A DNA stretch of 64,000 nucleotides from Gammaproteobacteria bacterium (lineage in GTDB: Bacteria > Pseudomonadota > Gammaproteobacteria > Ga0077536): assembly GCA_021773835.1 (NCBI GenBank), contig JAJFJQ010000052.1, positions 62,001 through 126,000 of the forward strand, read 5' to 3'. Under the pieces are notes generated by a model. That model made no database searches, was not told the origin of the DNA, and worked only from the letters and a program-made list of their open reading frames with translations. The position numbers and the translations under genes were made by a program. Shown one piece after another: positions 23,720-34,560 of the stretch. Each line of letters opens with the position of its first letter. Position 1 is the stretch's first letter.

Positions 23720-25948
23720 ATGGTCCGCGACCCGCATCACTCGAGCACTAAAACCGCCACCACTTTTGCGCTGGCGTCGGCAACCTTAATGATTGCGCAC
23801 CAAGTTGCGGGCAAGGCGACCCGCGACGCGATCTTTCTATCGCACTACGACGTAACCGATCTACCAAAGATCGTGATAATCGCCGCCGTATTGTCGATGA
23901 TCGGCGTGATATTGATGTCGCGATTATTGGTCGTGTATGGGCCGTCTCGCGTGATCCCCGCGGCGTTCGGCATCAGCACAATTTTATTCCTCGGCAATTG
24001 GTTGTTGTATGAGTCGGCGCCGGAACGGGTCGCCGTGCTGTTGTATTTACAAATGGCCATCTTCGGCGCGGTCTTAATCAGCGGATTCTGGTCGGTCGTC
24101 AATGAACGCTTTGACCCGCATACAGCCAAGCACACGATCGCAAGAGTCGCGGCGGCCGCAACCTTAGGTGGCGTTCTCGGAGGCTTACTTGCGGGCCGGG
24201 TCGCCGCGGCGCTCGATGTACGGTCAATGTTATTGGTTCTCGGCGGCCTGCATTTCGCCTGCTTCTTGACGGTACGCGCGGTAGGGGATCCTCGCGTAGG
24301 TGGCTTACGGGCAGAATTAAAACCGACCATGCAGTCTGGGTTGCACTTGTTGGCGACCAATCGCTACTTGCAATTAATGGGTTTATTGATGGTGCTCGCC
24401 GCGGTGATGGCAGCACTTGTTGACTACGCCTTCAAATCCGCAGCGACAAATATGCTCAGCCGCAGCGAAGACTTGGTTATGTTTTTCGGCCAGTTTTATG
24501 CAGCGGTTGGGGTACTAACATTTCTCATCCAGTCTGCCTTGGGACCACGCTTACTTAAACGCTATGGGATAGGTGCGACACTCGCGGTAATGCCGGCTGT
24601 GCTCTTTGGCTCCGCATTTCTAAGCATCGCAGTGGCTGGCAAGCTTTGGTCGGTGGTCGTGTTGCGCGGTAGCCAGCTCGCATTTACCAATTCATTTTTT
24701 CGCTCGGCGTTCGAATTGTTGTATACGCCGCTGCCGCCGCTGACCAAACGGCCAACGAAGACCATCATCGACGTCGCGTCAGATCGCCTAGGCGATGTTC
24801 TCGGTAGTGGCGTGCTTTTATTGCTATTGGCGCTTTCGCCGAGTTTGCCGATCCCGGTCGTGGTTGGTGTTGCCGTCTTAACAGCGCTGTTCACGCTGTA
24901 TATCGTACATCTACTGTATCGCGGTTATGTCGAGCAATTAGCTACCAGCTTGCGCGACGGTGCTATATCACTGAGCGACGATGAGGTCATCGATGCGACT
25001 ACCCGGCACACCTTGGCGGAAGCATCAGGCGCGTCCGAACGCGAAATATTGATGGCCAAGATCCGCGCCATGAAACAAGAGAGAGGCACCGACCAACCGG
25101 TCGCTGTCGATGATATTGACCGCGACAGCGAGCCGTTCGCGGACGCAGATCCGGAATTGCTGCGGGAGATTTGCGATGCCACTGCCGCGCTGATGTCAGG
25201 TAACAGCGCACGTGTGCGGCGGTGCCTATCGGGCCCGACCCTCGATATTCGTCTAGTGCCATACTTGATTCCGCTGTTGGCGAAGGACGATCTTGCTGAA
25301 GACATTCGGATGGAGTTGCGTTGGAAGGCGCCGCAAACGATTGGCACACTCACCGACGCGTTGCTCGACCCAGACATGCCCTTACTAGCGCGCCAACGGA
25401 TCCCAAGCATCCTCGAAGTCACTCACAATCCACGTGCGGTTGATGCGCTCGTTGCGGGCTTGCGCGATGAGGAGTTTAACGTTCGCTATAGCAGCGGGCG
25501 GGCGTTAGCCCGCATGAATGAACGTGACGCATCGATGAAAATCGAGCCAGCCGAAGTTTTCAGTGCAGTTGAACGAGAAGTATCCGTAGAACGTGCGGTA
25601 TGGGATGAACGGAATATCGAATTAGATGTGTCTGTACCTGTTGATATGGCATCGACACCATTGGCGGGCGATCCACGCATCGATTACTCGATGGAGCATG
25701 TTTTCACCCTGCTCAGTCTCACGCTAGATCGCAATGCGTTGATGTTGTCGCGACAGGCAGTGCAGAGTTCAGACCGCAACTTGCGCGGCACTGCGCTGGA
25801 GTATTTGGAAAACGTTCTACCCGAAAATGTGCGCCGGGGATTGTGGCCGCACTTCGGCGAGTCGGTAGTGGTTACGCAGCCGCGTCGGGCCGAGCAAGAG
25901 GTCGTCGCCGATCTTAAGCGGTCGGTAGATCCGAAATCGTCGCCGTAG
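23720..25948 (+). CDS. NTT-like membrane protein fused to a HEAT-repeat domain
   Basis: 742 residues. Residues 15-420 are a twelve-helix NTT/MFS-like domain with KATRDAIFLSHYDVTDLP, SGFWSVVNERFDPHTAKHTI and repeated LGGVLGGLLAGRVAA. Residues about 480-740 are cytoplasmic and helical with HEAT-type repeats (for example VDALVAGLRDEEFNVRYSSG). A long charged linker joins the two. It lacks an obvious signature fixing the substrate. It starts 3 bases after the preceding NTT-like gene. HEAT arrays usually bind proteins, so this may dock a partner at the membrane. Convergent with an alpha/beta hydrolase gene 13 bases away. Confidence 0.82.
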   Translation: MVRDPHHSSTKTATTFALASATLMIAHQVAGKATRDAIFLSHYDVTDLPKIVIIAAVLSMIGVILMSRLLVVYGPSRVIPAAFGISTILFLGNWLLYESAPERVAVLLYLQMAIFGAVLISGFWSVVNERFDPHTAKHTIARVAAAATLGGVLGGLLAGRVAAALDVRSMLLVLGGLHFACFLTVRAVGDPRVGGLRAELKPTMQSGLHLLATNRYLQLMGLLMVLAAVMAALVDYAFKSAATNMLSRSEDLVMFFGQFYAAVGVLTFLIQSALGPRLLKRYGIGATLAVMPAVLFGSAFLSIAVAGKLWSVVVLRGSQLAFTNSFFRSAFELLYTPLPPLTKRPTKTIIDVASDRLGDVLGSGVLLLLLALSPSLPIPVVVGVAVLTALFTLYIVHLLYRGYVEQLATSLRDGAISLSDDEVIDATTRHTLAEASGASEREILMAKIRAMKQERGTDQPVAVDDIDRDSEPFADADPELLREICDATAALMSGNSARVRRCLSGPTLDIRLVPYLIPLLAKDDLAEDIRMELRWKAPQTIGTLTDALLDPDMPLLARQRIPSILEVTHNPRAVDALVAGLRDEEFNVRYSSGRALARMNERDASMKIEPAEVFSAVEREVSVERAVWDERNIELDVSVPVDMASTPLAGDPRIDYSMEHVFTLLSLTLDRNALMLSRQAVQSSDRNLRGTALEYLENVLPENVRRGLWPHFGESVVVTQPRRAEQEVVADLKRSVDPKSSP

Positions 25949-25961
25949 CACTAACCGGCCT

Positions 25962-26783
25962 CTAGCGTTTAAGAAAGGCCAGCAATAATTCGTTCACGGA
26001 ATCGCTCTGGTCCAATGGAAGCCAGTGGCCGGCACCATCTAAGCGTTCGTAGTGCCATGGGCCATCGACGTAAGTCTTAGAACCGAGCATTTGTCCTTCG
26101 GTAAGATATGGGTCTTCGCTACCCCATATTCCGAGTGTTCGTGCGTCGACCCGTGGAAACGGTTGTACGTTAAACGTTTGCTCGGGGTGCGCATTCGCTC
26201 GATAAATGTTGATCGCAGCGGTCAACGCATTAGGGCGTTCAAGATCGGCGATCCAATTGTTGAGTTCATCATGATCACGAACGAACTCGCGGAACAATTT
26301 CCAATTGTCTTCGCGCAACAGCCGCTCGGCGAGTTCTTCGAACTGAAACAAAAGCATGTACCAAGATTTTTCTCGCTGTTCAAATCCGGCATTGAAAAAG
26401 CTCTGCGGGTGACCAACCGTTAGCACGCTCAGACTGTGGGTACGTTTTGGCGCCATGCCGGCAACCAGCCACGCAATGAGGGCACCCCAATCGTGACCCA
26501 CGACGTGGGCAGCGGGGACCGATAATTCGTCGAGAATCGCTAGAACGTCGGCGACGTGTAATCCGATTGCGTATGAGGCAAGCGTATCGGGTTTACTAGA
26601 CTCTCCAAACCCGCGCAGATCCGGCGCAATGACGCGATAGCCGTGCTGTAACAGCGCGGGGATCTGGTGACGCCAAAGTCTCGAGGAATCTGGAAAGCCG
26701 TGTAACAAGATCACCGGCTCACCGTGCCCATCGTCAAACACGTTCAGGTCGACGTTATTGAGCTGTAGCGTTTTATAAGCCAC
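25962..26783 (-). CDS. Alpha/beta hydrolase, epoxide hydrolase-like
   Basis: 273 residues. Oxyanion motif HGFPDSS (28-34), nucleophile elbow GHDWGA (96-101) with an Asp nucleophile (D98) rather than Ser, acid residue in WGSEDPYL and catalytic His in GAGHWLPL near residue 252. An Asp nucleophile with this pattern is typical of soluble epoxide hydrolases and haloalkane or fluoroacetate dehalogenases. The cap domain lies at about 130-205. The gene begins 6 bases after a catalase-like gene, so the two form one transcript, perhaps dealing with oxidised lipid or xenobiotic products (inference). Confidence 0.88.
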   Translation of the reverse strand: MAYKTLQLNNVDLNVFDDGHGEPVILLHGFPDSSRLWRHQIPALLQHGYRVIAPDLRGFGESSKPDTLASYAIGLHVADVLAILDELSVPAAHVVGHDWGALIAWLVAGMAPKRTHSLSVLTVGHPQSFFNAGFEQREKSWYMLLFQFEELAERLLREDNWKLFREFVRDHDELNNWIADLERPNALTAAINIYRANAHPEQTFNVQPFPRVDARTLGIWGSEDPYLTEGQMLGSKTYVDGPWHYERLDGAGHWLPLDQSDSVNELLLAFLKR

Positions 26784-26789
26784 GGAATT

Positions 26790-27902
26790 CTATTGAGCAA
26801 ACACTTCGGGTTCTTTGGGCTCGGTCACGTATTGTTCGTTGCCACGGTTCTTCGAGTCTAACAGGGCAGCGTAGATATCGCGACGCGCGCGATTGATGCC
26901 CCCGAGTGGGCGATGTTCGGCCAGCACTCGCCATGGGCTATACGAAAGATTCTCGCAAAATTCCATTTGCTCATCCGAGTCAAAGTCTTGAGATTCAATT
27001 GTCAGCAAGGCGACTGGTTCGAACGGTGCGAGGAATTCGTCCCATTCCACACTTGGATCTTCAATCGACATCTCGACCGCGTCCGTTTGAAATTGCAACA
27101 TAAACTCAAAACATCCAGTGCCGTCGCGAAGTCGCCGTTTTAAGACCTCCTGCGGATTTACACTTCCGCGTAATACGGCGTTAGGTTCTTTTGATCGGTG
27201 ACATGGACGCGCCGAATATTTCACCGCCCGATCATCGCCGTAGTTATATGCGACGTCGCTCCACCAACGTGTTTCTATCAAATTAGCAGGTAGCGGCGAC
27301 GAGCTATTGGCATCGAGAAATAATTTGATATGGGAGTCGAACGGGTTTAAGTAGAACTGTAGCGCTTGATTTGAAGAAAACGCCGCAAAGGCCTTAGCGT
27401 AAGTTTCGACGTCAGGATACGAAAAGGTCGACTTTGAGCCCAATAAAAAATCGTGAGAGTCCTGGTTTGTCGGGCCCGGTGCGTATAGTTTTTCTCCCGC
27501 GACACCAAGTAATTTAATCGCCATACTCACTGCATCTGCGTCACCGTCGGCGTGGGGATCGGCATTGTGCGAGAATCGAACCCAAGCCGGATACCGTGCC
27601 CCTGGTTGAAAGATCCCAAGCGTAAGCTCGGGCGCGAGATTTTCGACCACAGAAAATCTCGCGCTGACGCAGGCAAGGTGTTGATTCCGTTCCTGTGGCG
27701 CAGACTGAGAGCGCTGTTTGCGCGCTGTGGTTTGTCTCTGAAATTGCTCCACTAACTGGCCAATGTATTGGGATTCTGCGGTTGGGATCCGTTCCTCGGC
27801 AAGCCCAAGCGCCTCGCCGCGATCCCCTTGCCGCAGGGCAAGTATCGACAGGATCGCGACACCAACGGCGCACGAGATAATGATGTTCGTGCGGGTCTGC
27901 AC
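26790..27902 (-). CDS. Membrane-anchored catalase-like heme protein
   Basis: 370 residues. One N-terminal membrane anchor (8-24), then a trimmed catalase fold: HLACVSARFSV with the presumed distal His, ARYPAWVRFSHNAD, SMAIKLLGV, NQDSHDFLLGS and PWRVLAEHRPLGGINRARRD near the end. This is the catalase-related family with no NADPH-binding or flavodoxin domain, about half the length of large catalases. Such proteins may act as peroxidases or heme-dependent oxygenases on lipid hydroperoxides. The proximal Tyr cannot be assigned with confidence. Followed 6 bases later by an epoxide hydrolase-like gene. Confidence 0.82.
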   Translation of the reverse strand: MQTRTNIIISCAVGVAILSILALRQGDRGEALGLAEERIPTAESQYIGQLVEQFQRQTTARKQRSQSAPQERNQHLACVSARFSVVENLAPELTLGIFQPGARYPAWVRFSHNADPHADGDADAVSMAIKLLGVAGEKLYAPGPTNQDSHDFLLGSKSTFSYPDVETYAKAFAAFSSNQALQFYLNPFDSHIKLFLDANSSSPLPANLIETRWWSDVAYNYGDDRAVKYSARPCHRSKEPNAVLRGSVNPQEVLKRRLRDGTGCFEFMLQFQTDAVEMSIEDPSVEWDEFLAPFEPVALLTIESQDFDSDEQMEFCENLSYSPWRVLAEHRPLGGINRARRDIYAALLDSKNRGNEQYVTEPKEPEVFAQ

Positions 27903-27961
27903 GGTAAATCCGTTGCTTACGCGATCCTGGCGATGTCGACTAACGCGCCGATAGGTTGTAC

Positions 27962-28435
27962 CTAGAAGGGGATATCATCATCGAAGTCATCCATCGGGGG
28001 CTCCGGAGAATTCTTCGCCGCATTTTGCGTTGCGCCTGCGTTCGGTTCAAAGTTGTTACCGCTACCTCCACCGCCATCTGCACCGCTGCCGCCGCCGCCG
28101 CGACCGCCGAGCATTTGCATTTCATTCGCTACGATCTCGGTGGTGTAACGATCATTACCGTCGCGGTCCTGCCACTTGCGCGTCTGCAGCCGACCTTCGA
28201 CATAGATCTGCGCGCCTTTTTTGAGATACTCACCGACAATTTCAGCGAGTCGGCTGAAGAACACCACTCTATGCCACTCGGTGCGCTCTTGCTGATCGCC
28301 AGTTTCCTTATCACGCCACGATTCAGCGGTCGCTAGGCGCACATTCGCTACCGCGCTGCCGCCGGCCGTATAACGAACTTCCGGATCTGCACCAAGATTT
28401 CCGATAAGTGTGACTTTGTTTACTCCGCGTGCCAT
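27962..28435 (-). CDS. ssb: Single-stranded DNA-binding protein SSB
   Basis: 157 residues. The N-terminal OB fold starts [20 protein letters not shown] and includes [14 protein letters not shown] and [12 protein letters not shown] Gly-rich flexible linker (about 110-140) follows, and then the acidic tip DDFDDDIPF that recruits partner proteins. AAGGAG sits before the ATG. SSB coats single-stranded DNA in replication and repair. Downstream of an MFS gene on the same strand, and about 1.4 kb from divergent uvrA; ssb beside uvrA is a conserved gammaproteobacterial neighbourhood. Confidence 0.98.
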   Translation of the reverse strand: MARGVNKVTLIGNLGADPEVRYTAGGSAVANVRLATAESWRDKETGDQQERTEWHRVVFFSRLAEIVGEYLKKGAQIYVEGRLQTRKWQDRDGNDRYTTEIVANEMQMLGGRGGGGSGADGGGGSGNNFEPNAGATQNAAKNSPEPPMDDFDDDIPF

Positions 28436-28526
28436 TTCTTGCTCCTTTTATCGACTGTAAATTTAAGCTTCCGTGCTTAATTGTTTGGGTGGATACGATC
28501 CTCTAGATCGAATGCCGCCACCGATT

Positions 28527-29747
28527 CTACCCAAGGCTCGGATCACTGTCAGTCGTTTCCTCGACCGGTACAATGATGCTGTAGATTAACCATCCGCCAG
28601 CGACCAATGCCGCGATCGCGAATACCGAACGAAAGCCGAGCGCGCCGGATAATCCGCCGCCGCCAAGCCCCCCAGCGAATAGACCGATAAATTGTGCGGT
28701 CGAGTAGGTGCCTAAGGCATCGCCGCGTCCGCGCTCGGGTGCCGCGCGCGAGACCATGCTTGGCAATGAAGCCTCGAGGAAGTTGAAGCCGATGAAAAAT
28801 GCGGTGAGCCCGGTGGCGATGGTGACCTTGTGCAGCGGACCGAGCCACAGGACAAGCTCTCCGACAATCACCGTTATGATCGCAAGCCGAAATAATAACC
28901 GGTCGACGTTGCCGCGGTGTGACAGCATGATCATTGGTGTGACGCACAATAGTGAGACGATCAATACAGGAATATAGATGCGGAAATGCCCGGCGGACTC
29001 GAGTCCTATGCCGTCTTGCAGCAGCAATGGAATAGAGACAAAACTGGCGGCCAGAATCCCGTGTAAGCAGAACACGCCAACGTAGAGCGAGAGCAGGTGT
29101 TGCGCCGGTGGCCAGGCGATGCCTCGTGCCTCGCCTGGCTCTGACGTGATCGCTGGTGAAGCGGCGGGAACGCCGTAAAACAGTATCGGCAGCGCCACGA
29201 GACCGAGTGCTGCCGCAACCCAGAACAATCCCGCGAGCCCGAATATCGAATCCAGCCATGGTCCCAGAACGAATGATGCTGAGAACGCCAATCCGATACT
29301 GATCCCGATCAAGGCCATTACCTTGGTTCTGTGTTGTGGTCTGGTTAAATCGGATGCCAGCGCTAGCACTGCGCCGGATATCGCCCCGGCGCCTTGCAGT
29401 GCGCGGCCCGCGAGCACGGCCGCTATGTGCCCGGTGAGCGCCGCCACCATTCCTCCCCCCGCGAATATCAACAAACCAATAGCGATCACCGGTTTGCGAC
29501 CGATACGGTCTGACCAACGTCCCATAGGGATCTGCAGCGCTGCCTGGGTAAGTCCGTAGATACCGAGTGCCGCACCGATCAACAAAGGCGTAGCGCCCTC
29601 GATTCGCGCGGCGTACAGCGCGAGTACTGGCAGCAGCATAAATAAACCGAGCATGCGCAAGAAAAATATGCTCGCCAACGCCGCCGCAGTTCGCAGTTCT
29701 GTCCGGTCTAAGCGGTCCTGGTTTTCCACTTGGTTCTGTTTGTCCAA
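28527..29747 (-). CDS. MFS transporter (drug/solute efflux type)
   Basis: About 406 residues from a TTG at 29747; an ATG at 29855 would run past the uvrA start, and GTG 29729 is another option. Twelve helices with the MFS loop 2-3 motif GRWSDRIGRKP and the PESR-like RALQGAGAISGAV segment. The family is that of proton-linked efflux pumps placed between uvrA and ssb in many gammaproteobacteria. Substrate unknown. uvrA diverges from it. Confidence 0.88.
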   Translation of the reverse strand: MDKQNQVENQDRLDRTELRTAAALASIFFLRMLGLFMLLPVLALYAARIEGATPLLIGAALGIYGLTQAALQIPMGRWSDRIGRKPVIAIGLLIFAGGGMVAALTGHIAAVLAGRALQGAGAISGAVLALASDLTRPQHRTKVMALIGISIGLAFSASFVLGPWLDSIFGLAGLFWVAAALGLVALPILFYGVPAASPAITSEPGEARGIAWPPAQHLLSLYVGVFCLHGILAASFVSIPLLLQDGIGLESAGHFRIYIPVLIVSLLCVTPMIMLSHRGNVDRLLFRLAIITVIVGELVLWLGPLHKVTIATGLTAFFIGFNFLEASLPSMVSRAAPERGRGDALGTYSTAQFIGLFAGGLGGGGLSGALGFRSVFAIAALVAGGWLIYSIIVPVEETTDSDPSLG

Positions 29748-29819
29748 TTGGCGAAAAAGGCCGTATAGTACTCTATTCCCTGGCCCCCTCTTAACGGACC
29801 TGCGACACCTGCACCATTG

Positions 29820-32687
29820 ATGGACAATATTTCTCTGCGCGGCGCAAGAACCCACAATCTTCAGAACGTGGACATAGATCTCCCGCGCGATAAATTGATC
29901 ATCGTCACAGGGTTGTCTGGTTCCGGGAAGTCATCGCTGGCATTCGATACGATCTACGCGGAAGGGCAGAGACGATACGTCGAGTCCCTATCGGCCTACG
30001 CGCGCCAATTCCTATCGATGATGGAGAAACCCGATATCGATCATATCGAGGGACTTTCTCCTGCCATTTCCATCGAACAGAAATCGACATCACATAACCC
30101 GCGATCGACGGTCGGCACGATCACCGAGATTTACGACTATATCCGGCTGATGTTCGCGCGGGTGGGCGAGCCGCGTTGTCCCGACCACGGCGAGGTACTT
30201 GAGGCTCAGACAATTTCGCAGATGGTCGATCAAGTACTTGCGATGGAACAGGGGCAGGCATTGATGTTGCTAGCCCCAGTAGTCCGGGGTCGCAAGGGCG
30301 AGCACGTACAAGTTTTCGATTCCTTATCGCGACAAGGGTTCGTGCGAGCTTTCGTGGACGGGGAAGTCATCATGTTGGATGACCCGCCACCGCTGGAATT
30401 GCATAAAAAGCATGACATCGACGTTGTCATTGACCGCTTTAAGGTTCGCGATGATCTGAAACAGCGTTTGGCGGAATCTTTTGAGACGGCGATCGAACTC
30501 GGTGATGGGATCGCGCGGATCCGCGCAATCGATGATCCTCGGACGAGCGAAATATTGTTCTCCGCCCGCTTCGCGTGTCCGCAGTGCGGCTACAGCATAA
30601 ATGAGCTCGAGCCACGTTTGTTTTCGTTCAACAATCCCGCAGGTGCGTGTAACCGCTGCGACGGATTGGGCGGTATCCAGTATTTCGACGAAGACCGGGT
30701 TGTCCAACGTCCGGAGCAGAGCTTACCGGCCGGTGCAATCCGCGGTTGGGATCGCCGCAATGCTTATTATTTTCAATTGATCAGTGCGCTTGCCAAGCAT
30801 TTCGAGTTCGATATCGACACCCCGTTTAATGAATTGAGCCCAGCCATCCGTAAAGTGATTTTGTATGGGAGTGGCAGCACCAAGATCGAGTTTTCATATT
30901 TTCGCTCGGGGGGAAATACTTATACGCGCAAGCACGTATTCGAAGGTGTCCTACCAAATATGGAACGACGCTATCGAGAGACCGAATCGAACGTGGTGCG
31001 TGAGGAACTCTCACGCTATCTTGCCTCGAAGATCTGTCCCGAATGCAATGGGAATCGTCTCAATCGTGCTGCCTCGAATGTGTTCGTCGCTGGTCGCCGG
31101 ATCCCCGAACTCACAAGTATGCCGATCGGTGCAGCGCAGAAATTTTTTGCGGAAATGAAACTACCCGGCCACAAGGGGGAGATTGCGGCCAAGGTGATCA
31201 AGGAAGTGCAATTGCGCTTACAGTTCTTGGTCAATGTCGGCTTAGATTATCTCACCTTGGATCGTAGCGCGGATACCTTGTCGGGCGGCGAAGGACAGCG
31301 CATTCGGTTGGCGAGTCAAATTGGCGCGGGTCTGGTCGGGGTCATGTACATCCTGGATGAACCGTCGATAGGATTGCATCAGCGTGATAACCAGCGCCTG
31401 CTCAACACCCTTACCCATCTGCGTGACCTCGGTAATACCGTAATCGTAGTTGAGCATGACGAGGAGACGATAAGAGCCGGTGATTACGTCGTCGATATGG
31501 GCCCTGGCGCAGGTGTCCATGGCGGTAAGGTGGTGGTCCACGGTATTCCTGAGGTCGTCGCCGGGTGTTCGGAATCGTTAACCGGACAATATCTTTCAGG
31601 ACGACGGCGGATCGAGATACCAATGCTACGCAGCCCGCCCGATGACAACAGGATGTTCCGACTCACGGGTGCCACCGGTAATAATTTGAAGTCCGTCGAT
31701 CTTGAGATCCCTGTCGGGTTAATGACCTGCGTGACTGGGGTATCGGGGTCGGGTAAATCAACGTTGATTAACGACACCTTATATCACTTGGCGGCGCGTG
31801 AATTGAACAAGGCCACACACGAAGTCGCTCCGTTCGAGGACGTTCAAGGACTGGAGTTTTTTGATAAGGTCGTCGACATTGATCAAAGCCCGATCGGGCG
31901 TACGCCGCGTTCGAACCCAGCGACCTACACGGGACTGTTCACCCCCATACGGGAGCTCTTCGCCGCTACACCCGAAGCGCGGTCGCGTGGTTACAAACCT
32001 GGGCGCTTTAGCTTTAATGTTAAAGGTGGGCGCTGCGAGGCGTGTCAAGGCGACGGTGTGATCAAAGTAGAAATGCATTTCTTGCCGGACGTCTATGTAT
32101 CGTGCGATGTGTGTAAGGGTGGTCGTTACAACCGCGAAACCTTGGAAATCCTGTACAAGGGTAAGAACATCAGTCAGGTGCTTGATATGACCGTCGAGGA
32201 GGCGGTTGGCTACTTCGAAGCTGTCCCAGCTATCTATCCGAAACTCAAGACCTTACTCGACGTCGGGATGTCCTATATCCGCTTGGGTCAAAACGCGACT
32301 ACCTTATCCGGAGGCGAAGCCCAGCGGGTGAAGCTTGCACGGGAACTGTCTAAACGAGACACCGGCAAGACGCTGTATATATTGGATGAACCGACCACTG
32401 GACTTCATTTCTACGATATCGAGCAATTGCTAAAAGTACTCCACCGGTTACGTGATCATGGCAATACAATCGTCGTTATAGAACACAATCTCGATGTCGT
32501 AAAAACCGCAGATTGGGTGATTGACCTCGGGCCCGAAGGCGGCAGCGGTGGCGGTGAAATCATTGTCGCCGGAACACCGGAACAAGTCGCTGCACAGCCG
32601 GCCTCACACACCGGGCAATACCTTTTGCCCTTATTAGGTGACGCTCTGAGCGCGGATGATTCCGAACGCTCCGCGCAGCCGGCCTAG
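29820..32687 (+). CDS. uvrA: Excinuclease ABC subunit A
   Basis: 955 residues; ATG 29820 is used rather than the TTG directly before it. Two ABC modules: Walker [10 protein letters not shown] near residue 31 and GVSGSGKST near 640, with ABC signatures [12 protein letters not shown] and [12 protein letters not shown]. Zinc-binding modules: CPQCGYS with CNRCDG, and CEACQGDG with CDVCKGG. With UvrB it scans DNA for bulky lesions in nucleotide excision repair. The stop overlaps that of the convergent membrane protein gene (TAG shared in CTAG at 32684-32687). Confidence 0.98.
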   Translation: MDNISLRGARTHNLQNVDIDLPRDKLIIVTGLSGSGKSSLAFDTIYAEGQRRYVESLSAYARQFLSMMEKPDIDHIEGLSPAISIEQKSTSHNPRSTVGTITEIYDYIRLMFARVGEPRCPDHGEVLEAQTISQMVDQVLAMEQGQALMLLAPVVRGRKGEHVQVFDSLSRQGFVRAFVDGEVIMLDDPPPLELHKKHDIDVVIDRFKVRDDLKQRLAESFETAIELGDGIARIRAIDDPRTSEILFSARFACPQCGYSINELEPRLFSFNNPAGACNRCDGLGGIQYFDEDRVVQRPEQSLPAGAIRGWDRRNAYYFQLISALAKHFEFDIDTPFNELSPAIRKVILYGSGSTKIEFSYFRSGGNTYTRKHVFEGVLPNMERRYRETESNVVREELSRYLASKICPECNGNRLNRAASNVFVAGRRIPELTSMPIGAAQKFFAEMKLPGHKGEIAAKVIKEVQLRLQFLVNVGLDYLTLDRSADTLSGGEGQRIRLASQIGAGLVGVMYILDEPSIGLHQRDNQRLLNTLTHLRDLGNTVIVVEHDEETIRAGDYVVDMGPGAGVHGGKVVVHGIPEVVAGCSESLTGQYLSGRRRIEIPMLRSPPDDNRMFRLTGATGNNLKSVDLEIPVGLMTCVTGVSGSGKSTLINDTLYHLAARELNKATHEVAPFEDVQGLEFFDKVVDIDQSPIGRTPRSNPATYTGLFTPIRELFAATPEARSRGYKPGRFSFNVKGGRCEACQGDGVIKVEMHFLPDVYVSCDVCKGGRYNRETLEILYKGKNISQVLDMTVEEAVGYFEAVPAIYPKLKTLLDVGMSYIRLGQNATTLSGGEAQRVKLARELSKRDTGKTLYILDEPTTGLHFYDIEQLLKVLHRLRDHGNTIVVIEHNLDVVKTADWVIDLGPEGGSGGGEIIVAGTPEQVAAQPASHTGQYLLPLLGDALSADDSERSAQPA

Positions 32688-33370
32688 ATTGCCAGTTGCC
32701 GGCCAAGCCCATGGCCAAATAGAAGAATCACCGGTATCTGCGCCAGGAGCTCGACGGCGTTGAGGATCACGAGGTCGTATCCTGTGGTGTTTAACAGGCG
32801 ATCTAGGCGGTCGCCGCAGGCCTTGCCAACCACACGACCGAGGCGATCGGCGAAATACGACACGCAGACCATGGTCATCACGATATCGATGCCTGGCCAT
32901 AATGTCGCCGTTGTCACGCCGAGATAGCCGGTCAATGCGAAAAACAGATAGCCGCATGCTAATGCGCCTTGAATAGGCAGTACGAATTCAGGTTTGCGGC
33001 TTAAGCCAGGGACGAGGGAGGCTAGCAATCCAGCCAGGAACAACACCCCAAGTACGCTTGAAATGTGGCCCTGTTGTTCTTTAATTAGCTCGCTGACCGT
33101 GGGCGCCGAACTTAGTCCGAAGATCGCCGGGAACGCCAAGTAAACGAATACTACGAGCATCGTTGCACGTAACAACGGGGCGAAGAACTGATCCCAACCC
33201 CACTGAAACGGCGGGTTGGACGCGAAGACCCGATGCAGCCAAGATTCAAGAAATGGTTCGGCCAATGCCAATAGGCCAAAAACCATGATGGCTACAATAA
33301 CATCGGCACTCGTAAATATATTTATCAAAGTCAAGTTCGTGGATTGGTCCGAATACAACAAGCCTGTCAA
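32684..33370 (-). CDS. Uncharacterised multi-pass membrane protein
   Basis: 228 residues with five or six hydrophobic segments (about 24-42, 67-87, 101-120, 130-150, 158-175 and 200-218). No charged catalytic pattern and no family recognised. Its TAG stop overlaps that of uvrA on the other strand. Upstream, divergent at 79 bases, lies a PfkB kinase gene. Confidence 0.75.
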   Translation of the reverse strand: MTGLLYSDQSTNLTLINIFTSADVIVAIMVFGLLALAEPFLESWLHRVFASNPPFQWGWDQFFAPLLRATMLVVFVYLAFPAIFGLSSAPTVSELIKEQQGHISSVLGVLFLAGLLASLVPGLSRKPEFVLPIQGALACGYLFFALTGYLGVTTATLWPGIDIVMTMVCVSYFADRLGRVVGKACGDRLDRLLNTTGYDLVILNAVELLAQIPVILLFGHGLGRQLAI

Positions 33371-33449
33371 CTATTGGATGGTATGCCATCGTGGGCGCCA
33401 CTAGGTCATAATAGCGCGCTTCGTTTCCTCCTACGTAAAAGGAAAAGTA

Positions 33450-34388
33450 ATGTCAGCGTTAATTTGCGGGTCATTTGCCTACGACAACATTATGGTGTTC
33501 CCGGACCATTTCAAAAACCATATTCTTCCGGACAAGATTCATATGTTGAATGTGTCTTTTCTAGTGCCGGAAATGCGGCGGGAGTATGGTGGATGTGCCG
33601 GTAATATCGCCTACAACCTTAAGCTGCTCGGTGGCGATCCCTTACCGATGGGTGTCGTTGGTTCAGACTTTTCACCTTACGCGGCGTGGATGGACGAATG
33701 TGGTCTTAACCGTGCCCATGTCGCACAGATTGATGAGGCGTTCACCGCGCAGGCGTTCATAACGACCGATTTGGATGACAACCAAATTACCGCGTTCCAC
33801 CCGGGTGCCATGAACTACGCGGCGCAGAATAATATTGCCGACGCGACTGGCGTTTCTATTGGCATTATTGCGCCAGACGGCCGCGATGGGATGCTGCAGC
33901 ATGCAAGTCAATTCGTTGATGCCGATGTACCGTTCATCTTCGATCCGGGTCAGGGTATGCCTATGTTCGATGGCGACGACCTTAAGAGCTTCATCGAAAA
34001 ATCAACGTGGGTAACGGTGAACGACTACGAATCGGAACTGATGCAGGAACGCACCGGCTGGCGCGCAGAGGAGATTGCTGAACGTGTTGACGCATTGATC
34101 GTCACGCGTGGTAGCGAAGGCTCGCAAATTTATACTAGTGATGGTGTTACCGAGATACCGACCGCAGCCACGAGTTCAATTGTTGATCCTACCGGTTGTG
34201 GTGACGCCTATCGAGCGGGCCTGCTATACGGGCTCATGCACGATCTCGGATGGGAGACGACCGGCCGCATTGCGTCCTTATGTGGCGCAATTAAGATTGA
34301 AAGCGCTGGCACGCAGAACCATTCGTTTACGCGTGATTCGTTTGCAGCGCGCTACGCACAGGCGTTTGGACAAGCGCTGAACTGGTAG
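33450..34388 (+). CDS. PfkB-family kinase, adenosine/sugar kinase-like
   Basis: 312 residues with AAGGA upstream of the ATG. The N-terminal strand CGSFAYDNIMVFPDHF, the glycine-rich MRREYGGCAGNIAYNLKLLGG and the C-terminal DPTGCGDAYRAGLLYG (catalytic Asp, anion hole) define the PfkB/ribokinase family. The N-terminal block resembles bacterial adenosine-kinase-type members. It transfers phosphate from ATP to a nucleoside or sugar; the substrate is not fixed by sequence. Monocistronic. Confidence 0.88.
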   Translation: MSALICGSFAYDNIMVFPDHFKNHILPDKIHMLNVSFLVPEMRREYGGCAGNIAYNLKLLGGDPLPMGVVGSDFSPYAAWMDECGLNRAHVAQIDEAFTAQAFITTDLDDNQITAFHPGAMNYAAQNNIADATGVSIGIIAPDGRDGMLQHASQFVDADVPFIFDPGQGMPMFDGDDLKSFIEKSTWVTVNDYESELMQERTGWRAEEIAERVDALIVTRGSEGSQIYTSDGVTEIPTAATSSIVDPTGCGDAYRAGLLYGLMHDLGWETTGRIASLCGAIKIESAGTQNHSFTRDSFAARYAQAFGQALNW

Positions 34389-34560
34389 TTTTTAGTTTGC
34401 AGCGCAAAATTTAGGCTAAATATTTGCTCGCCAATACGCTACAACTCAGAAGTTGTCATATTGCATTCGGTTCAGAGCCAAGGAGGGCACTAAGCACACC
34501 GAGAGTACGGCTATTTTGGGAATAGGATCAAGATCTGTTTCTCCGTGGTTAGTCAGATAT

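Noticed and set aside
22451-25948. NTT-like genes as evidence of an intracellular parasite
   Set aside because: The complete nucleotide, amino acid and isoprenoid genes argue against a reduced parasite genome; free-living bacteria carry such relatives.
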